The notes: generated by a model not told the origin, from the letters alone. A DNA stretch of 64,000 bases from Dermatemys mawii (GCA_007922305.1 ML677334.1:63835142-63899141); one strand, 5' to 3'. Shown: positions 11,403 to 23,929, counted from the first letter of the stretch. Numbers and translations are program-made.

Positions 11403-13824
11403 AATTTCACAAGAAAGGACTGATTGAGAGACATTTGGATCTGGTCCTAAGAAAACACTACCAACTGAAGAATTTCCACTCCCGCTGAGTAAATGAGCTT
11501 CCAAGTTCCAGTGTATTTACAGCTGCATAACACTAGTAAGATCAAAGACCCAAGGATGGTTTTAACCCATAGGTGCACACTTATAAGTTACACCTATAGC
11601 TATAGATTGCCAAAGAAAAGGAAATAAAAGCAGTTCGTGTACACTGACTTACTGGATTAATATAAACTTCATTTCCCACTATTTCCTTTGAATTGTTGAT
11701 AACTACTCCTCCACTCTTTTATCTGATATTCTCTGTCGGGCGCAGAAAAAGCAGCATAAGTGTTAAAAATGGTACAAAGCAAGCTATTTACTCAATGGGG
11801 TGTTGAAATTACTCAATTTTGATGGCACTTAAAATTCCAATTGGCATTTAAGAATAGCCTGGGAACTGGTGCCGGCTACAAACAAAGCAGCTTTTCTTTG
11901 CTTTAAAATCACTTATAATTTTCTGAGAACAACTGTTTTATAGTAGCAAGGAATGTGAAACAAACTGCAATTACATGTTCTATTTATAATCCCTATTCAC
12001 AGAATGTCTTTCCTCAAAATAGCTCAAGTGCTTTCCACTGAAAAATTATGAATAGAAACAAAAATAACAGTCCACATGAGTCATGTGGGTGAGAAGCAGA
12101 GACTTCACTATTCAAGGCCCTTTCAATACTAGAATTAGAATGAACCATTATGGGACCAGGAAATGAGTTCCAATGCCTGGATGCCCAAAGTCTGTGCCGC
12201 AATTATAACTTAAGTCACATACGTGTTATCCTTTCAGAGCTTGAGGTAGATGGAGCTATGTAAATAGTTTGTTCTCTGTGCTCTGCACTTTAACATTTTT
12301 TGGGAGTCTTATCTGCAGGAGTAACTTCTATTTTGTGAAGCATAGTAAATATTGTGTATTACAAACAAAGGAGGCAGAATGGTATCCTATGGAGACATTT
12401 GTCTCCTTGTCTAAAATATGTCACACTGAAGCACATTCTTGCTGTTTATGGAAAACACAGTATTAAAAAAAATAACCAACCAGGATCAATAGTCTCTATT
12501 AGGTCCTCTGCCCCCCACCCCAGATTCTCTCTTTCAATCATCTTGAGACCCAGAGGATAAGGTGATATTATAATTAGGCTGTTTCTCCCTTTGCAAAGGA
12601 AGTGAGATAGCTCAGTGATTTGAAGGCACTACACAAAATGAGCCGCAGTGAGTACTGTGTCACTACTGTACTTGACTTGATTCCAGCACAGGTTCTCCAC
12701 TTTCTACTGGGTGGACTATTTTGTAGGAGACAAAGCATCTCTCCTCCTTCCCCATCTTCAACTGCACTGCTCAGTCCTTAACGTTTTTAAATTCTACAGA
12801 CCTGCAGGGAGGTCTCCGCAGACTATAGACAAATGCTTGAGGAAGGAAAAGGTTAGAACTAATTCAGGTAGCAAAACTGGAGACAAGATATAAGTCATAA
12901 GTTTAAAAGAAGTGAGCAAATGAAAAGGTGAACCTAAGTGATAATCATACCTTTCTTTCATGGAGCTAAAGATAAACCAATAAAATGATTTCAATTTTTT
13001 CTCCAGAAATTCTATCAGGCTCCCTGGTTTGTCAAGTATGGTAAGAGCCTGGAAATCCAATTACACTATGGATAGTGCCTTATAATTTATTTGGTGCCTC
13101 CTTCTCCTGACAAATCCAAAAGTGCTTTACAGACAGACAGAATAAGATCAGTTTATTCCCCTCCCCTATAAAACAGAATATAGCAGCCATTCTGTGAAAG
13201 GAAAATACACAGGCTTTGGAAGCGTTAGGTCTAGAAACAAGGATACGTTCTCTAACTAAAAGCACTGAGGAATTTAAGTAAGCTACTACACTGGAATTTG
13301 ACTATGAACAGGACTTGACACCTGCTTTCAGTGAAGAGTGATGAGAGAGCTTTCAATGAACCTAAGTGGGGAGACTTTGGCATGTATTTAAACCTCATAT
13401 TAATCCTGCAAATACAGAGTTTAATGCTTATTACCATAAACAGATCCAGTTACAATGCGGGTTACACAATATCAAGACAAATACTATTAAGCATAGTATT
13501 TATTACCATGAGTAGCCCCCTCAGAGAGCTACTCAGTGTTTTCTGGATTGCACATTTTGAAGCACACATCAAACTCCCTCTATTATGCTGAGAAACTATA
13601 CTGGATAACCAAATTCTCCTGGCAACTGCAGTAGCTTTGGTAAGGTGGCTAATTTACACCGATGTAAAACTAGTGCACACGGAGAATCGTGAAATAAAAG
13701 GGTACAGGTAATTTCTATCCATTTTAGGTAAGGTAAACCAAATGTGCGTAAAATATTTAATAATTTGATGTAGCTTCAACCTCTTCCTTAAATAAACTTG
13801 AGTTATCTGTTTGCTACTTTGCAG

Positions 13825-13911
13825 TCTTACTGTTAGGAATCAAGATGAAGAGAGAGCAAGGAGGACAGCCCATGAACTCAGAGCAGAGAGTATTCCAAAC
13901 TGTGAGGAAAG
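13825..13911 (+). CDS. RGS20: RGS20, linker exon (residues 49-78)
   Basis: The 87-base exon follows tactttgcag and ends before gtatcc. It completes Cys49 and reads LTVRNQDEERARRTAHELRA, aligning with the human LTVRNQ...SHELRA linker between cysteine string and RGS domain, then ends in a split Ser78 codon (AG|T). The splice phase (one base in, two bases out) matches the neighbours on both sides. The linker is the most divergent part of the protein. The donor GTATCCTTT is unusual and identical to the U12-type 5' splice-site consensus. Confidence 0.92.
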
Positions 13912-14698
13912 GTATCCTTTCTTTCTTTGAGCATTCTATATAACAGCTAAATCTGAAAGACACATGGTTTGAAATGCACAAATTACTCTCCTGCTGCCAT
14001 CCATGCACCAAATGTTTAAATTCAGTTCTTAGCCATCTCTAGCTGAATGTTACTAACATTCCCACTCTAACCTTTCATTACTTCATGGCCTGATCCAAAG
14101 TCCATACTTTAAAAAAATTCTGTATTGGGATAGCTTACACTGTATGGTGGTACAATAGCAATCAACACAGTAAAGACAGAATCTCCCATTCTCTTAATTC
14201 AACTAATTAACTTTTACTGTCTTTTCTGAGTGCTCAGATTCTATGATGGGGGCCTATACAAACCAAGATAGGAGAGTAGCTTTTGTGGTAACAGTTACAA
14301 ACTTATTAATGTCTTGGCCTTCACTATATGTGTATTTCTACCGTAATGGCAAAACTGACTAACCAAACAGACAACTGTCCATTTGAAGCCTAAAACACGT
14401 TCAAGGGTTGCATGAAGGTTTTTTGTTGTACATTAACTTCAGACATTTCTTCAGAATAAAGCTAGTGTAAGTCATCAGAACACTGGATCACATTTTATCT
14501 TCCACAAGACTCTGATCCTTAAGATTACTAGAGCTTCACAGCAGGGTGATAGTATTGAGAATCAGTTAATAGTCCAACCTACCACACAAGACTCATGTAA
14601 AGCTAACTTTTTTCTTTCAGTGAGAGCAAATGCCTTGTCTAGAGACTGAATTCTGAGTAACGAGCATCAATATTTCCTTTTCCATTCTCTCATTCAAG
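13912..14698 (+). other. RGS20: RGS20 intron 2 (possible U12-type 5' site)
   Basis: The 787-base intron begins GTATCCTTTC and ends cattcaag. The 5' end equals the minor-spliceosome consensus, while the 3' end has a long pyrimidine tract typical of U2 introns and no TTCCTTAAC-like branch site in the last 40 bases. The splicing class is therefore open. No other feature was seen inside. Confidence 0.6.
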
Positions 14699-14933
14699 TC
14701 CCACTCCTACTCTTGAAGAAGTAAATGCCTGGGCTCAGTCATTTGACAAGTTAATGATGACTCCAGCGGGCAGAAATGCTTTCCGGGAGTTCCTCCGAAC
14801 AGAATTCAGCGAAGAGAACATGCTTTTCTGGATGGCCTGTGAGGAGTTAAAGCAGGAATCCAACAAGAGTGTCATAGAAGAAAAAGCAAGGTTAATCTAT
14901 GAAGATTATATTTCTATCCTTTCTCCAAAAGAG
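14699..14933 (+). CDS. RGS20: RGS20, RGS domain first half (residues 78-156)
   Basis: The exon follows ctcattcaag and ends before gtgtgt. It completes Ser78 and encodes PTPTLEEVNAWAQSFDKLM, then the first helices of the RGS box, including EFLRTEFSEENMLFWMACEE at 108-127, the core G-alpha contact region. It ends in phase 0 after SPKE. Wording such as NAWAQSFDKLM and EENMLFWMACEEL separates it from RGS17 and RGS19 and supports RGS20. No frameshift or stop is present. Confidence 0.95.
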
Positions 14934-16556
14934 GTGTGTGTCCCTCCACAGCTCATTCTTTAATTCTGCATTGCAATGGGTTGTAACATGAATAAAGGCA
15001 AAGACAGTTAAACCAAGGCATACAGGTTTTATGACATTCATTGCTAATATTTGGCTTGGCAGAGTTTGATTTTTGTTTGTTTATAACTGAGATAATATCT
15101 ATTTTAAACGATTTTTATTTACATTTTCATACATGTAATATTTGGGTTTTAAGTATTTTTCAATTTTTATCCATTTGCATTTTCACAGTTGCAGGAAAAG
15201 TCAGGGTCAGACAATTATTTAATGAGAGCAGACCCCAGGGTTCAAAAAGCTAAGCTTTATAACTATTAACACACAATGACAACATACATATCAAAATATA
15301 CAAAGTACATTTCCTTAAATCCAACTGTAAGATCTCAAGCAGCATTTTTCTTACTTTGCCTATCTGTAAATTTTGATCACATGGAAATTTTGGTTTGTGT
15401 AAACAGTGAAATTGATGCCTACATTTACTAATAAAAATCTAATCCTTCCAAGCCTACTAATAATGGAGGCTTAGCAAGTGAAGGCATCAGGATGCCATGG
15501 TTGAAACTATCCTCCATCTTCCCAGCTAACAGAGAAAGAAGCAGATGTGGTACTATAAAACACTGATGTTAGACACCTGTAATTCCTAGGCATAACAGAG
15601 CAAAGAACATAGTCCTTGCTTAAATAACCAAACAAGCTAGGTTATTTTCTTAGCAGTAAAAAAAGAAATGGGAAACCTTAAAATGTTTAAAACCCTTAAC
15701 TGTAATTTGCTATAAAATATAAAGAAATTGCTCAAATATAATCTGGTTTGAGAACTATTGCTATACAGCAAAAGTTAACCATAAATAAAGTTTAACTTAA
15801 AATTATCAGATATACAAAGCTATCTACCAGTCTGATACTGGCAAATATTTCATACACTGAACATTACACTACAACAAGGTTGAGTTTGTTTAGTTGGTTT
15901 CTTGTTTTAAAGGACTATTAACGAGAATATCAGTTAAAAGCTTATTAGCCACAGTGGTGGAAAAATCTCTTGTGTACAGATAACTGCTAGTAGATTTCAG
16001 TAGCGCTTGTAACACAGTATCTTTGAAACTGTCACCTCACTGAAATTTAAATTTTCACACTATCACTCTCATATGGAAGCATTACACAACTATTTGCAAT
16101 TCATGTCTAATTCTGCCTGCTCTTTAGTAAAGGGATTTGATTTGCTTAAACATTTCTACAGGTTGCAGCTTCTTTCTGGTTAATTCTGCTGCTATGAATT
16201 CAGCCTCAGACAACACTTATTCCCGAGGAAACAAAAGCTAGTCAGACAAAATTAGAAATTCACTGCACTATTAAGCAGAAAGAGCAAAAATTCCAGCTGT
16301 ATCATCAGAATTTAGCACAAATAGGATTCCAGATTGTGTTGTTTAAAGCGAAGCTGTCTTTGAGAGAGGATTCCATTACTCAAGGAGATAACTGCATCTG
16401 AAGTTGGAAGTGATAATTTTCTCTGCCTGGGTATATCTGAGACCCTTTACACTTTGTTTGAGGGGTGAAGATTGAAAAAAGAAATTGTTAAGTGGGTATA
16501 GCTGGAAAAGTGTGCGCGCTATTATCAATGTCAACGAATGCTTTTTTAATACACAG
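14934..16556 (+). other. RGS20: RGS20 intron 3
   Basis: A 1.6 kb intron with donor gtgtgt and acceptor ttttttaatacacag. It is AT-rich, and no gene or recognisable repeat was seen inside. Confidence 0.85.
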
Positions 16557-16742
16557 GTCAGCCTGGACTCCAGAGTAAGGGAAGTTATCAACCGAAATAT
16601 GCTGGAACCATCACAACATACTTTTGATGATGCACAGCTCCAGATTTACACCTTAATGCATAGAGACTCCTACCCACGGTTTATGAACTCTGCTATTTAT
16701 AAGGATTTGCTTCAGTCCTTATCTGAGAAATCCAAAGCATAG
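16557..16742 (+). CDS. RGS20: RGS20, RGS domain second half and stop (residues 157-217)
   Basis: The last coding exon starts in phase 0 with VSLDSRVREVINRNM, continues through DDAQLQIYTLMHRDSYPRF, the conserved RGS-box end with the residues that brace the G-alpha switch regions, and stops with TAG after LLQSLSEKSKA. The human C terminus is EKSIEA, so this tail is one residue shorter. Together the four exons give a complete RGS box (about residues 90-207) with no missing core residue. The 3' UTR follows directly. Confidence 0.95.
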   Translation, partial: VSLDSRVREVINRNMLEPSQHTFDDAQLQIYTLMHRDSYPRFMNSAIYKDLLQSLSEKSKA

Positions 16743-17500
16743 TATTTTTTAATTAATGTATTTATTTTTTAAAAAAACAAAACAGAAATGGAACTCTGGG
16801 CTACATCAACCAACAGGGAATTTAGAGTTAATAGGATATCTACCTGAAAATAACTCAGGCATATTTTAATATGGATTGTCAATGTTATAACCTGCAGAGG
16901 GCTCTGACACCATAAGCTAACTGCAGCCTCTGATCAACTTAAGTGACACTTTGCAAAGGAGAATGTGGAGACAGATGTTTCAAAAGTCCTATTTTTACAA
17001 CAACAGAATGTACTTGGATGCGAACTTACAGGAGAAGTTAAAATTTAACTCTCTGGAAAGAAATAACTCTCCAATTTATTTTTTTAAACTGTTAGTTATG
17101 CCTGCTCTCACCCTTTCCCCCATCATTGTGCAGACACCGTAGAAATAGTTGCTCTGTTGATACATGGGCAACACTAAACTGAAGCCTCACATTTTATAAT
17201 AGTACAACCTGGCCACTACTTATGAAATAGAGATGGTACTTGTCTTTGAGTGGCTACCTGATACATATAAGCAATGTGCTTATGACAATGAAATATAAGC
17301 ACCTCAAGTTTATGGAAGCCACTGGTTTGGAATAATATTGCCTATAAAATTCTCTTATTGAAAAGTGTTATTTTACTATCAGAGTCTGCTGAAAACATTT
17401 TTAAGTTCATACTATTAATGTTTATAAAAGCTAAAGAATTTAGGAGAGGGAAGGGTCTGGGCATTTATAATCATAAATAAAGCACAAGAATTCACATGTG
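16743..17500 (+). other. RGS20: RGS20 proximal 3' UTR
   Basis: Sequence after the TAG has no long open frame. The first canonical AATAAA downstream is at 17476-17481 and is followed by a short GT/T-rich run (gtgttgttctc), a plausible poly(A) site about 740 bases after the stop. Longer forms are possible, since AATAAA-like hexamers recur further on. Confidence 0.5.
17476..17481 (+). terminator. RGS20: Candidate poly(A) signal AATAAA of RGS20
   Basis: Exact hexamer AATAAA with a GT-rich run 20-30 bases downstream, in the + orientation. It is the first such hexamer after the stop codon. Use cannot be shown from sequence alone. Confidence 0.45.
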
Positions 17501-20500
17501 TTGTTCTCTTCACTGCAAAGGCAGATGCAAATAATGATAATTAATATTTCAGTATTTAGTTCCTACAGCTCTTCAGTAGCAGCCATTCATGTGTTCACAG
17601 ACACTGAAAATCCTAAATTAAAAGGCCAGATTGTTTGGGGGTTGCTTACTTCAGAGGTGATGATATTCATGTACTTCATACAAAAGCAAGTTAAAACAAG
17701 ATTCCAGGGATATGCCAGTAATTCAGGCTCAGAAGATCTCAAAGCAAAGCAGTATTCTTCCACGAGCTTCCTACATGCATTTCTGGTATCCCTAATATAT
17801 TGCACTTGTACATGCAGACTAGTGCTTTTTGCCAAGCCTCATACCTATTACCATAAGGCATTCAATACACCCTAAAATTAGTTATCAAAGCTAAATCTAG
17901 GAAGAAGTTAAACAAATTGCCTTTAGGTACCAATTTATAGATCCATTTTTTATGTAGTTGCTTAATCTATAGTAATTAAGACAAAATGCACAGTAGTTTA
18001 ATGTAATTCCATTACATACATTTTAGTTTACTGTAGAATTCCCTTCAGTGATAGTTTCCTAAGTACTGATTTGAATAAATATAGTGAGACATGAAACAGA
18101 AGGTATGTGGGGAGGAGACAGGTGGTGAGCGAAAAATCACCTCTTTAAAAGGGATTCATACAAGTAGTTTTGCATTGCTTTTTCTAGGGAAGCTATTGTA
18201 ATCTTTCTCCAGCCTATCAGCAGTTCTCCCATCTGGGCACTATGATACAAGCACTAAACTCCTTCTCACTGAGGGGAAAATTCAGGCATGTGCTAATTTC
18301 CTTGCTTGTTCAAGGCTCCATGCAGGAGATATGTTTTGCTCTTTCAGTGTTAATCCCATTAAAAAAATAATAATAATGAGCTTTGTCGCTACACAGTATC
18401 AAGGGAGAAGACCTAATACAAGGTAAGCTGTAAGCAACAGCTGTGGCCAAAAAGTTCCTATAATCTATTTCTATAAAACACACAACATTTAACATGTCAG
18501 CTTGAAAAAAAATGATTTAAGCAACATTTAACAAGTGACACTGCAAAATAGTGCTGCCAGCTGCCTTGCGGGGTTGGATGACTCAGTTAAAAAGAAGAGA
18601 GTCGTCCTAGGTCATTGGTTAAAATTTGGTCCAAGTCAGTAGTGACTGCCAGTTGTTACTAACATTTGGCACTGGTTATGTCAAATCAGAGATCTCCGAC
18701 CAGTTCACTGACATATCCACAGCACAAGACACTATTCACATAAATAGTTTCAGTTTACACCGCATATAACTGGCATGCTGGCTAGTAGTCTCAGCGCTAG
18801 CCAAAGATGAAATTGGCAGGTTGGTGAGGTAGCACTGGGAGAACTTGGACTATCACTGACTAAGCTGTATTTATGTATCAATTTGGTTGTGTCAGGCCTT
18901 TCAGAAGCACCAAGCTGACAAAAGAAGTTAAACTAGGTCACTTACAGCTTGCTAGAGATCGAGTATATTCATCAGAAAAGTTCAAAGCTGTCATTTCATG
19001 AAACTGACAAATTTAGTTTTGTTCAGTGTTTTCCCCCATCTTTTTAAAGATGCCTCATTAAGAGCTAGGAGACAAACAGCAAATGTGCATCATATGAAAT
19101 GCAATGAGTTCTAGCCTATTATACTCAATGGAAGAGACTTACTGAAATTAAAGAAATACTGTCCAGATTTTTTTTTAAATTATCAAACTATTAAAAGTGA
19201 AAGTATTTTTAAAAGCTAATTTGCTCATTTATACTGCTTTTTTATTATTATTATTTTCTGCATATCACTTCACTTGGACAATTAAGCTAGACTGGTCAGC
19301 TTCCTGGGAAATTAAGAGTTAATGGAAACTTTCCATTCATTTCAGGTCTGATTAAAACACACCCTCCTGTCTCTCAATTTCAGGATGCTGGAACTAAGTC
19401 TCTTGACAGCATCCCTTAGAAGTATTAAATGTTAGCATTTCTTCATTAACTGATTTTTTTATATATATATATATATATAAATAATTAAATAACATTAATT
19501 AAATCACACATAAAAGACAACTTACTCCCTGTATTTTGTTTCACTATTCATAAACTCATCTCTGGCGAAATATACTAACCTTTTCCAAGGGCCAAGTTTT
19601 GGTCCCATTGAACTAGGATATATGAATTAGATTGTTATAGTAGGCAATAATTCTTACAGAAATATGAGGACAAAGTATATTGATATCTACACAAGTTATA
19701 TAGAACAAACAAAGTCAAAACCATTATCACAGGATCAAAATATCCTGGCTTGAAAATAAACATTGCTGGCCTGCGCTGGCATTTATCTAGCAGCAGGACA
19801 TCATTAAGCTGCACTAACCTTCTATTCCACTGGTACTAGCTTTTAAATGTCTGCACTTTATATACCAATAACTCCCACAGAACATTCATACTGTTAAGAG
19901 TGTTCTTTTCATGAACCTGCTAAGCAATATTAAAATTGCATGGACCCCTTCAGCCAACTCATCAATTGTGCTTTAGACTGAACTTTAAATTCCAAATTCA
20001 TTAGTACAATATAAAAAAGTACAATACAGCAAACGTCTGTAGGTTACACATTTTAAATCACACACAAATTTGTTCCAGTAGCATGATGTATCTAGGTGTC
20101 CTTTCTAATAAGAGAGGGCGCTTTGAGACACAAAGAATGATCACTAATGCCTTCTTAATATGAAATTTAAAAACTAATAAAATTCATCCTGAGAAATTGT
20201 GTTTAACTTCTTCATCCAAAGGCATAGCCAAGTTTTAGACTAATAGTGAGCATCAGTCTTAAACCTGCTAAAGAGAACACTTTTATACTAACACACACTA
20301 CAATAACTTTATGGGGTCTGGATGACTCAATTCAATTCATCAACCTGTCTCGGTCAACAGGGACTAAGGCTCTTAACTTGTCCCATTTTGTTTAATGGGA
20401 GTTTTGCCCAAGTAGTTGCAGGATCAAGTCCCAGATACTATTACTGCCTACTGGCTGTGGCTTTAGATGAAGAATATCTCAGTTCTTACTAGAGTCTGAA

Positions 20501-21300
20501 TTGTGATACTCGCTTTAGTGATTTGCGGATTTCCTGTGGGAAGTTTCACAAAACTGAGCAGGCATGGAAAGTAAATAATTATTGTATCTTTTTATCAAGG
20601 GAGGCTATTCTTTCATGTAAGGGTAGAGATAGGTTGAGGATAGACAGAATGTGAGGAATTTTGTACACACGATGTTGTGCCTGTTCTGTAACTAACAGAT
20701 TTCCACTGCTGTCAAAGTCCAGCTGGCATCCAAGTCACAAGGATTACATTTGCTTAATACAATTGGTTAGACTTGTCTTTTCAGAAGTACCCAGAAACAA
20801 AAGGATAGACACATGGACACTAAACATCTATAATTAAAGTCATTTTGTTGTTGTCTAAGGCAACTTAAAGATTTCAAGATATTTTCAAAGATACGTAATT
20901 AAAACAGTCCTGCTAAATGTTCATTGTAGATTATGCTGTTCACTTTTCAAGTCGGTTTAATTTTTAAAAAAATCTTTCTGAATTAGAGCAGAAATCAAGC
21001 AAGCAGAATCCAAATTATTTCCATAAAATTATGCAATAACCTTTGAAACATTTGAATAATTTCCTTTTTTTAAAAGCAGAAGTGTCTATAACAAGCTAAA
21101 TTCTTATCCAAAAGAATATTTTTCTTTTTCAACAGGAAAGAGATGGATTTGTAATGTAAGAGTAAAGTATTTAACAAACTCTTTTTGGGGGTCTCATGGC
21201 TTAAGTGTTTTCAGAATTTAAAGCTTCCCCATTTGAAACCATGTCTCCACCATTACAGAGCAAATCAGCAAAAGAAAAATTCTATCTGCCCATTCCAGTT
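17501..21300. other. AT-rich region between the convergent gene ends
   Basis: About 3.8 kb between the likely RGS20 3' end and the candidate TCEA1 poly(A) signals. No gene, RNA or assignable transposon was recognised. An (AT)n tract lies at about 19461-19488. Parts could be long 3' UTR of either gene. Confidence 0.5.
19461..19488. repeat. (AT)n microsatellite
   Basis: A short run of alternating T and A inside AT-rich DNA. Confidence 0.8.
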
Positions 21301-21304
21301 AGAG

Positions 21305-22300
21305 TTTATTCTCCAGAAACTAAATGGATTTACATACTGCAACTACCCACAAATTCCTCACACACACATTGGACAGACCTTCCCTACCCCAGAGCTTAGA
21401 TAAATATAAATACAGAGGTTGCCAAAAATGTAAGAATCTTATGTCCTCTAACCACGCTGGCTCTTTGCTAAATAGCATTTGCAAAGTTTTTTTTAAAGGT
21501 GCACTGTCAAAAAACAGATTCTAATCAAACAAATCTTTCTATCATCCTGGTGGTGAAAGACTAATTTTAATGATTTATTCTGGTCTCTGGTTTGATCATT
21601 GGCATCAATGATTCTACATATCAAAACAGAACTCATTAGCAGTTCACGGGAACTAATGCTATTTATATGAATTGATGTAAAGTAATATTACTTCCCCAAC
21701 CAGTTTATCTTCTTATCAACTGGTTTACTGACCACCATTTAAACAGCCTGCCACAAAATGTCTCTGCTCATTTACAAAGTCTAAAATAAACTCGGGTATC
21801 AAACACATAAGCAAAACAAACCAATAAGATCAAATTAAAACAAACTATTTAAGTCAGTTATCCAGAAATAAAATCTGATGGTAGTAATATACAGGCTTTA
21901 GGGCAGTATAATAAATTGGACTGATCAATGCTGGTTACATAAGCAAAGTTATCCAAGCATTGTAACAGAAGAGGACAATAGATCCATTAACAAAGTTCCA
22001 AACTTCATGATCTGAATTTAAGCATTAATTCATAAATGGTATGTACAAAGCACACAGAGCCAACAAGTTGCAATTTAGATACCACAGCAGATCTGGTATA
22101 ATTAAAATGAAGTTAGCTGTCCTTCCTCCCCACAAAATTAGTGGGAATTTGCCAATAAGAAACAAATACAAATTTCATTCATACATTTTTTAACATAGTT
22201 GAGAGGTAAAATGTCTGGTGGGTATGTTTCAGACTGTAAAAAAATATACAGTACATTGTTCACATAGTTAAGAAAACAATTCAGTTACCAAAAGTTTATT
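21305..22300 (-). terminator. TCEA1: Candidate poly(A) signals of TCEA1
   Basis: AATAAA on the - strand (tttatt on +) occurs at 22295-22300, 21574-21579 and 21305-21310, about 290, 1010 and 1280 bases after the TCEA1 stop. Human TCEA1 has a 3' UTR longer than 1 kb (recalled), so a distal signal may be the main one. Which is used cannot be told here. Confidence 0.4.
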
Positions 22301-22458
22301 GATAAAAGTTTAATGTCAACTTACTTATAAAAATGAAAAAATATTTTAAACATACACCGTACAATTGAGCATCCGGGCCCTACTAACTATTAACTATAGG
22401 AAACCATTTAAGGAAGTTGTGTCAAAAACCAAAGATTTAACTCCAGGGATGTATGCTG

Positions 22459-22460
<2 letters not shown>

Positions 22461-22489
<29 letters not shown>
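22461..22489. repeat. A29 homopolymer in the TCEA1 3' UTR
   Basis: Twenty-nine consecutive A on the + strand, so a T29 (U29) run in the TCEA1 transcript, 95-123 bases after the stop codon. The length is likely to be polymorphic or affected by sequencing error. Confidence 0.85.
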
Positions 22490-22492
<3 letters not shown>

Positions 22493-22583
22493 TTTGCAGG
22501 AACCTACATGCCTGGCCTAGTTCTTAAAGCTAATTACAAAATCCTCTTTCATCCTGGTCCAGGTGTCTTGACAGTTGTTTCTT

Positions 22584-22592
22584 CTAACAGAA
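22584..22592 (-). CDS. TCEA1: TCEA1, last coding exon (Phe-Cys-stop)
   Basis: The final exon contributes only TTC TGT TAG, giving the conserved C-terminal FC of TFIIS proteins after ...NRWK. It follows an excellent acceptor on the - strand, atttcttttcttttgacag. The phase (0) matches the donor after Lys300 at 26799. The rest of the exon is 3' UTR. A similar string near 26514 (ttctgttaa after tttcag) was rejected because an extra base breaks the frame. The short coding part makes this exon easy to miss in automatic annotation. Confidence 0.88.
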   Translation of the reverse strand, partial: FC

Positions 22593-23475
22593 CTGTCAAA
22601 AGAAAAGAAATATTTTATGAGGTGTCTGTATACAGCTTATTTCTAGTTCTTTGCAAGAAGGAAGAGAAGAAGGCACTGCTCTAAGATGTGGTAATTACCA
22701 GTCACAGCATTTGTTTACATTCATGAATCTCTACAGCGATTGAAAATCTTTTTCAGTTCACTTGCCCACAGTGAGTGCAGAGAAAAGTGTATTTGATTCT
22801 GAAGCCATTTGTGTTGGTATGAAAGAATTTCTAGATGTGGCAGGTTATTAAATACCTTGACGTGTGGGTTTGACCTAACATTAAATAAAAGGGCAAAATA
22901 TTTGTTAACTTTATAAAACTTGAGAAAGGTGCACAAAACAAAGGAAGCTTTCCCCCAGCATTTTTCCAAATTTTCTTCTGCTGACATTTTTAGCATGGAA
23001 ACAATATGTGCTTCTCCAGTTCTACAACAGCCTAATATGGTGAAGAAAATATAAGAATTAGGGGGAAAACAGAAGTCTGATACTCACAATTGACTGTACA
23101 ATGGCCCAATTAAGTAAAGAAATATCTTTTTTCCTCCTAATTATAGTACTATCTTCACTACACTGGGCAATTGTAGCTCACCAGAAGCTTTTGAAATAAT
23201 CTTCCAAAATACAAGTCAATTCCAGATCCTCTCTCACCAACCCTTCCCCCTTTACCCACCAGTGATCTGGCAGCAGTGGGTCTTCTTGCCCTGTCCATTG
23301 AAAGGGAGAAGAAGAAGCTGAAAAGTGATCAAATCTCTTTACAGGAGTGCAAATAAAGAGAGCTCCTGGATATCTCTCTCCTCTTCTTCCTTCAGAAACT
23401 CTATCTGCTGCTAGGAAGTTGGGAGCTTCGCAAACTCCCCACTGGTGGGCACCAGCTCCTCCTACTGTTCCCATT

Positions 23476-23735
23476 TCATATCCATTAGCTTAGTTAAGGT
23501 TCTTTTATGGCCCCTGTGACTGTAGTATCTGACTGCCTCACAATCTTTAATGAATTTATCTTCACAACACCTCTTGTGAGGTAGGGAAGTGCTGTTATCC
23601 CCATTTTGCAGAATGGGAACTGAGGCACAGAAAGACTGTGACACTTGTCAAAGATCACACAGGAAGTCTGTGGCAGAGGAAAGTATTGAACCTTGGTCTC
23701 CAGAGTCCCAAGATAATGCCTTAAGTTCTAGACCA
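23476..23735 (-). repeat. tRNA-derived MIR-like SINE, antisense
   Basis: Read on the - strand, the copy shows a tRNA-like box B (aaggttcaatactttcc), then ctgtgtgatctttgacaagt, then gcctcagttcccattctgca, then cctacctcacaagaggtgtt, and finally taaattcattaaagattgtg. The order is head, core, tail, so it is nearly full length. Confidence 0.8.
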
Positions 23736-23929
23736 TCTTTTTCCTTGCATTACCTCGTGCAAGCCCTCATGTGGCCAGCCAAGGAGGAGGGGAAAGCCTA
23801 TGGGCACTGGGATCCCGCAAAGCAGTTAGAGGATGCTAAGCTCTCCCACTCTCTCCACTCAAAGATGAACTTCAGTTTTGCAATTTCGTAGTCAGTGTGG
23901 ATGCTGCTCTAAGTGAGTATGTGTCTCAT

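Larger units (their letters stand above)
4042..13824 (+). other. RGS20: RGS20 intron 1 (9.8 kb)
   Basis: Donor gtatgt at 4042 and acceptor tactttgcag ending at 13824. The intron holds a MITE fragment, a decayed DIRS-like element in antisense, and a 0.9 kb TIR element. The part from 11403 to 13824 shows no gene; a short stretch near 13650 (atttacaccgatgtaaaact) resembles a CR1-type fragment, but weakly. Confidence 0.85.

Noticed and set aside
11019..11504. A 161-codon - strand open frame
   Set aside because: It spans the right end of the TIR element at 10497-11402, and no family resemblance was found.
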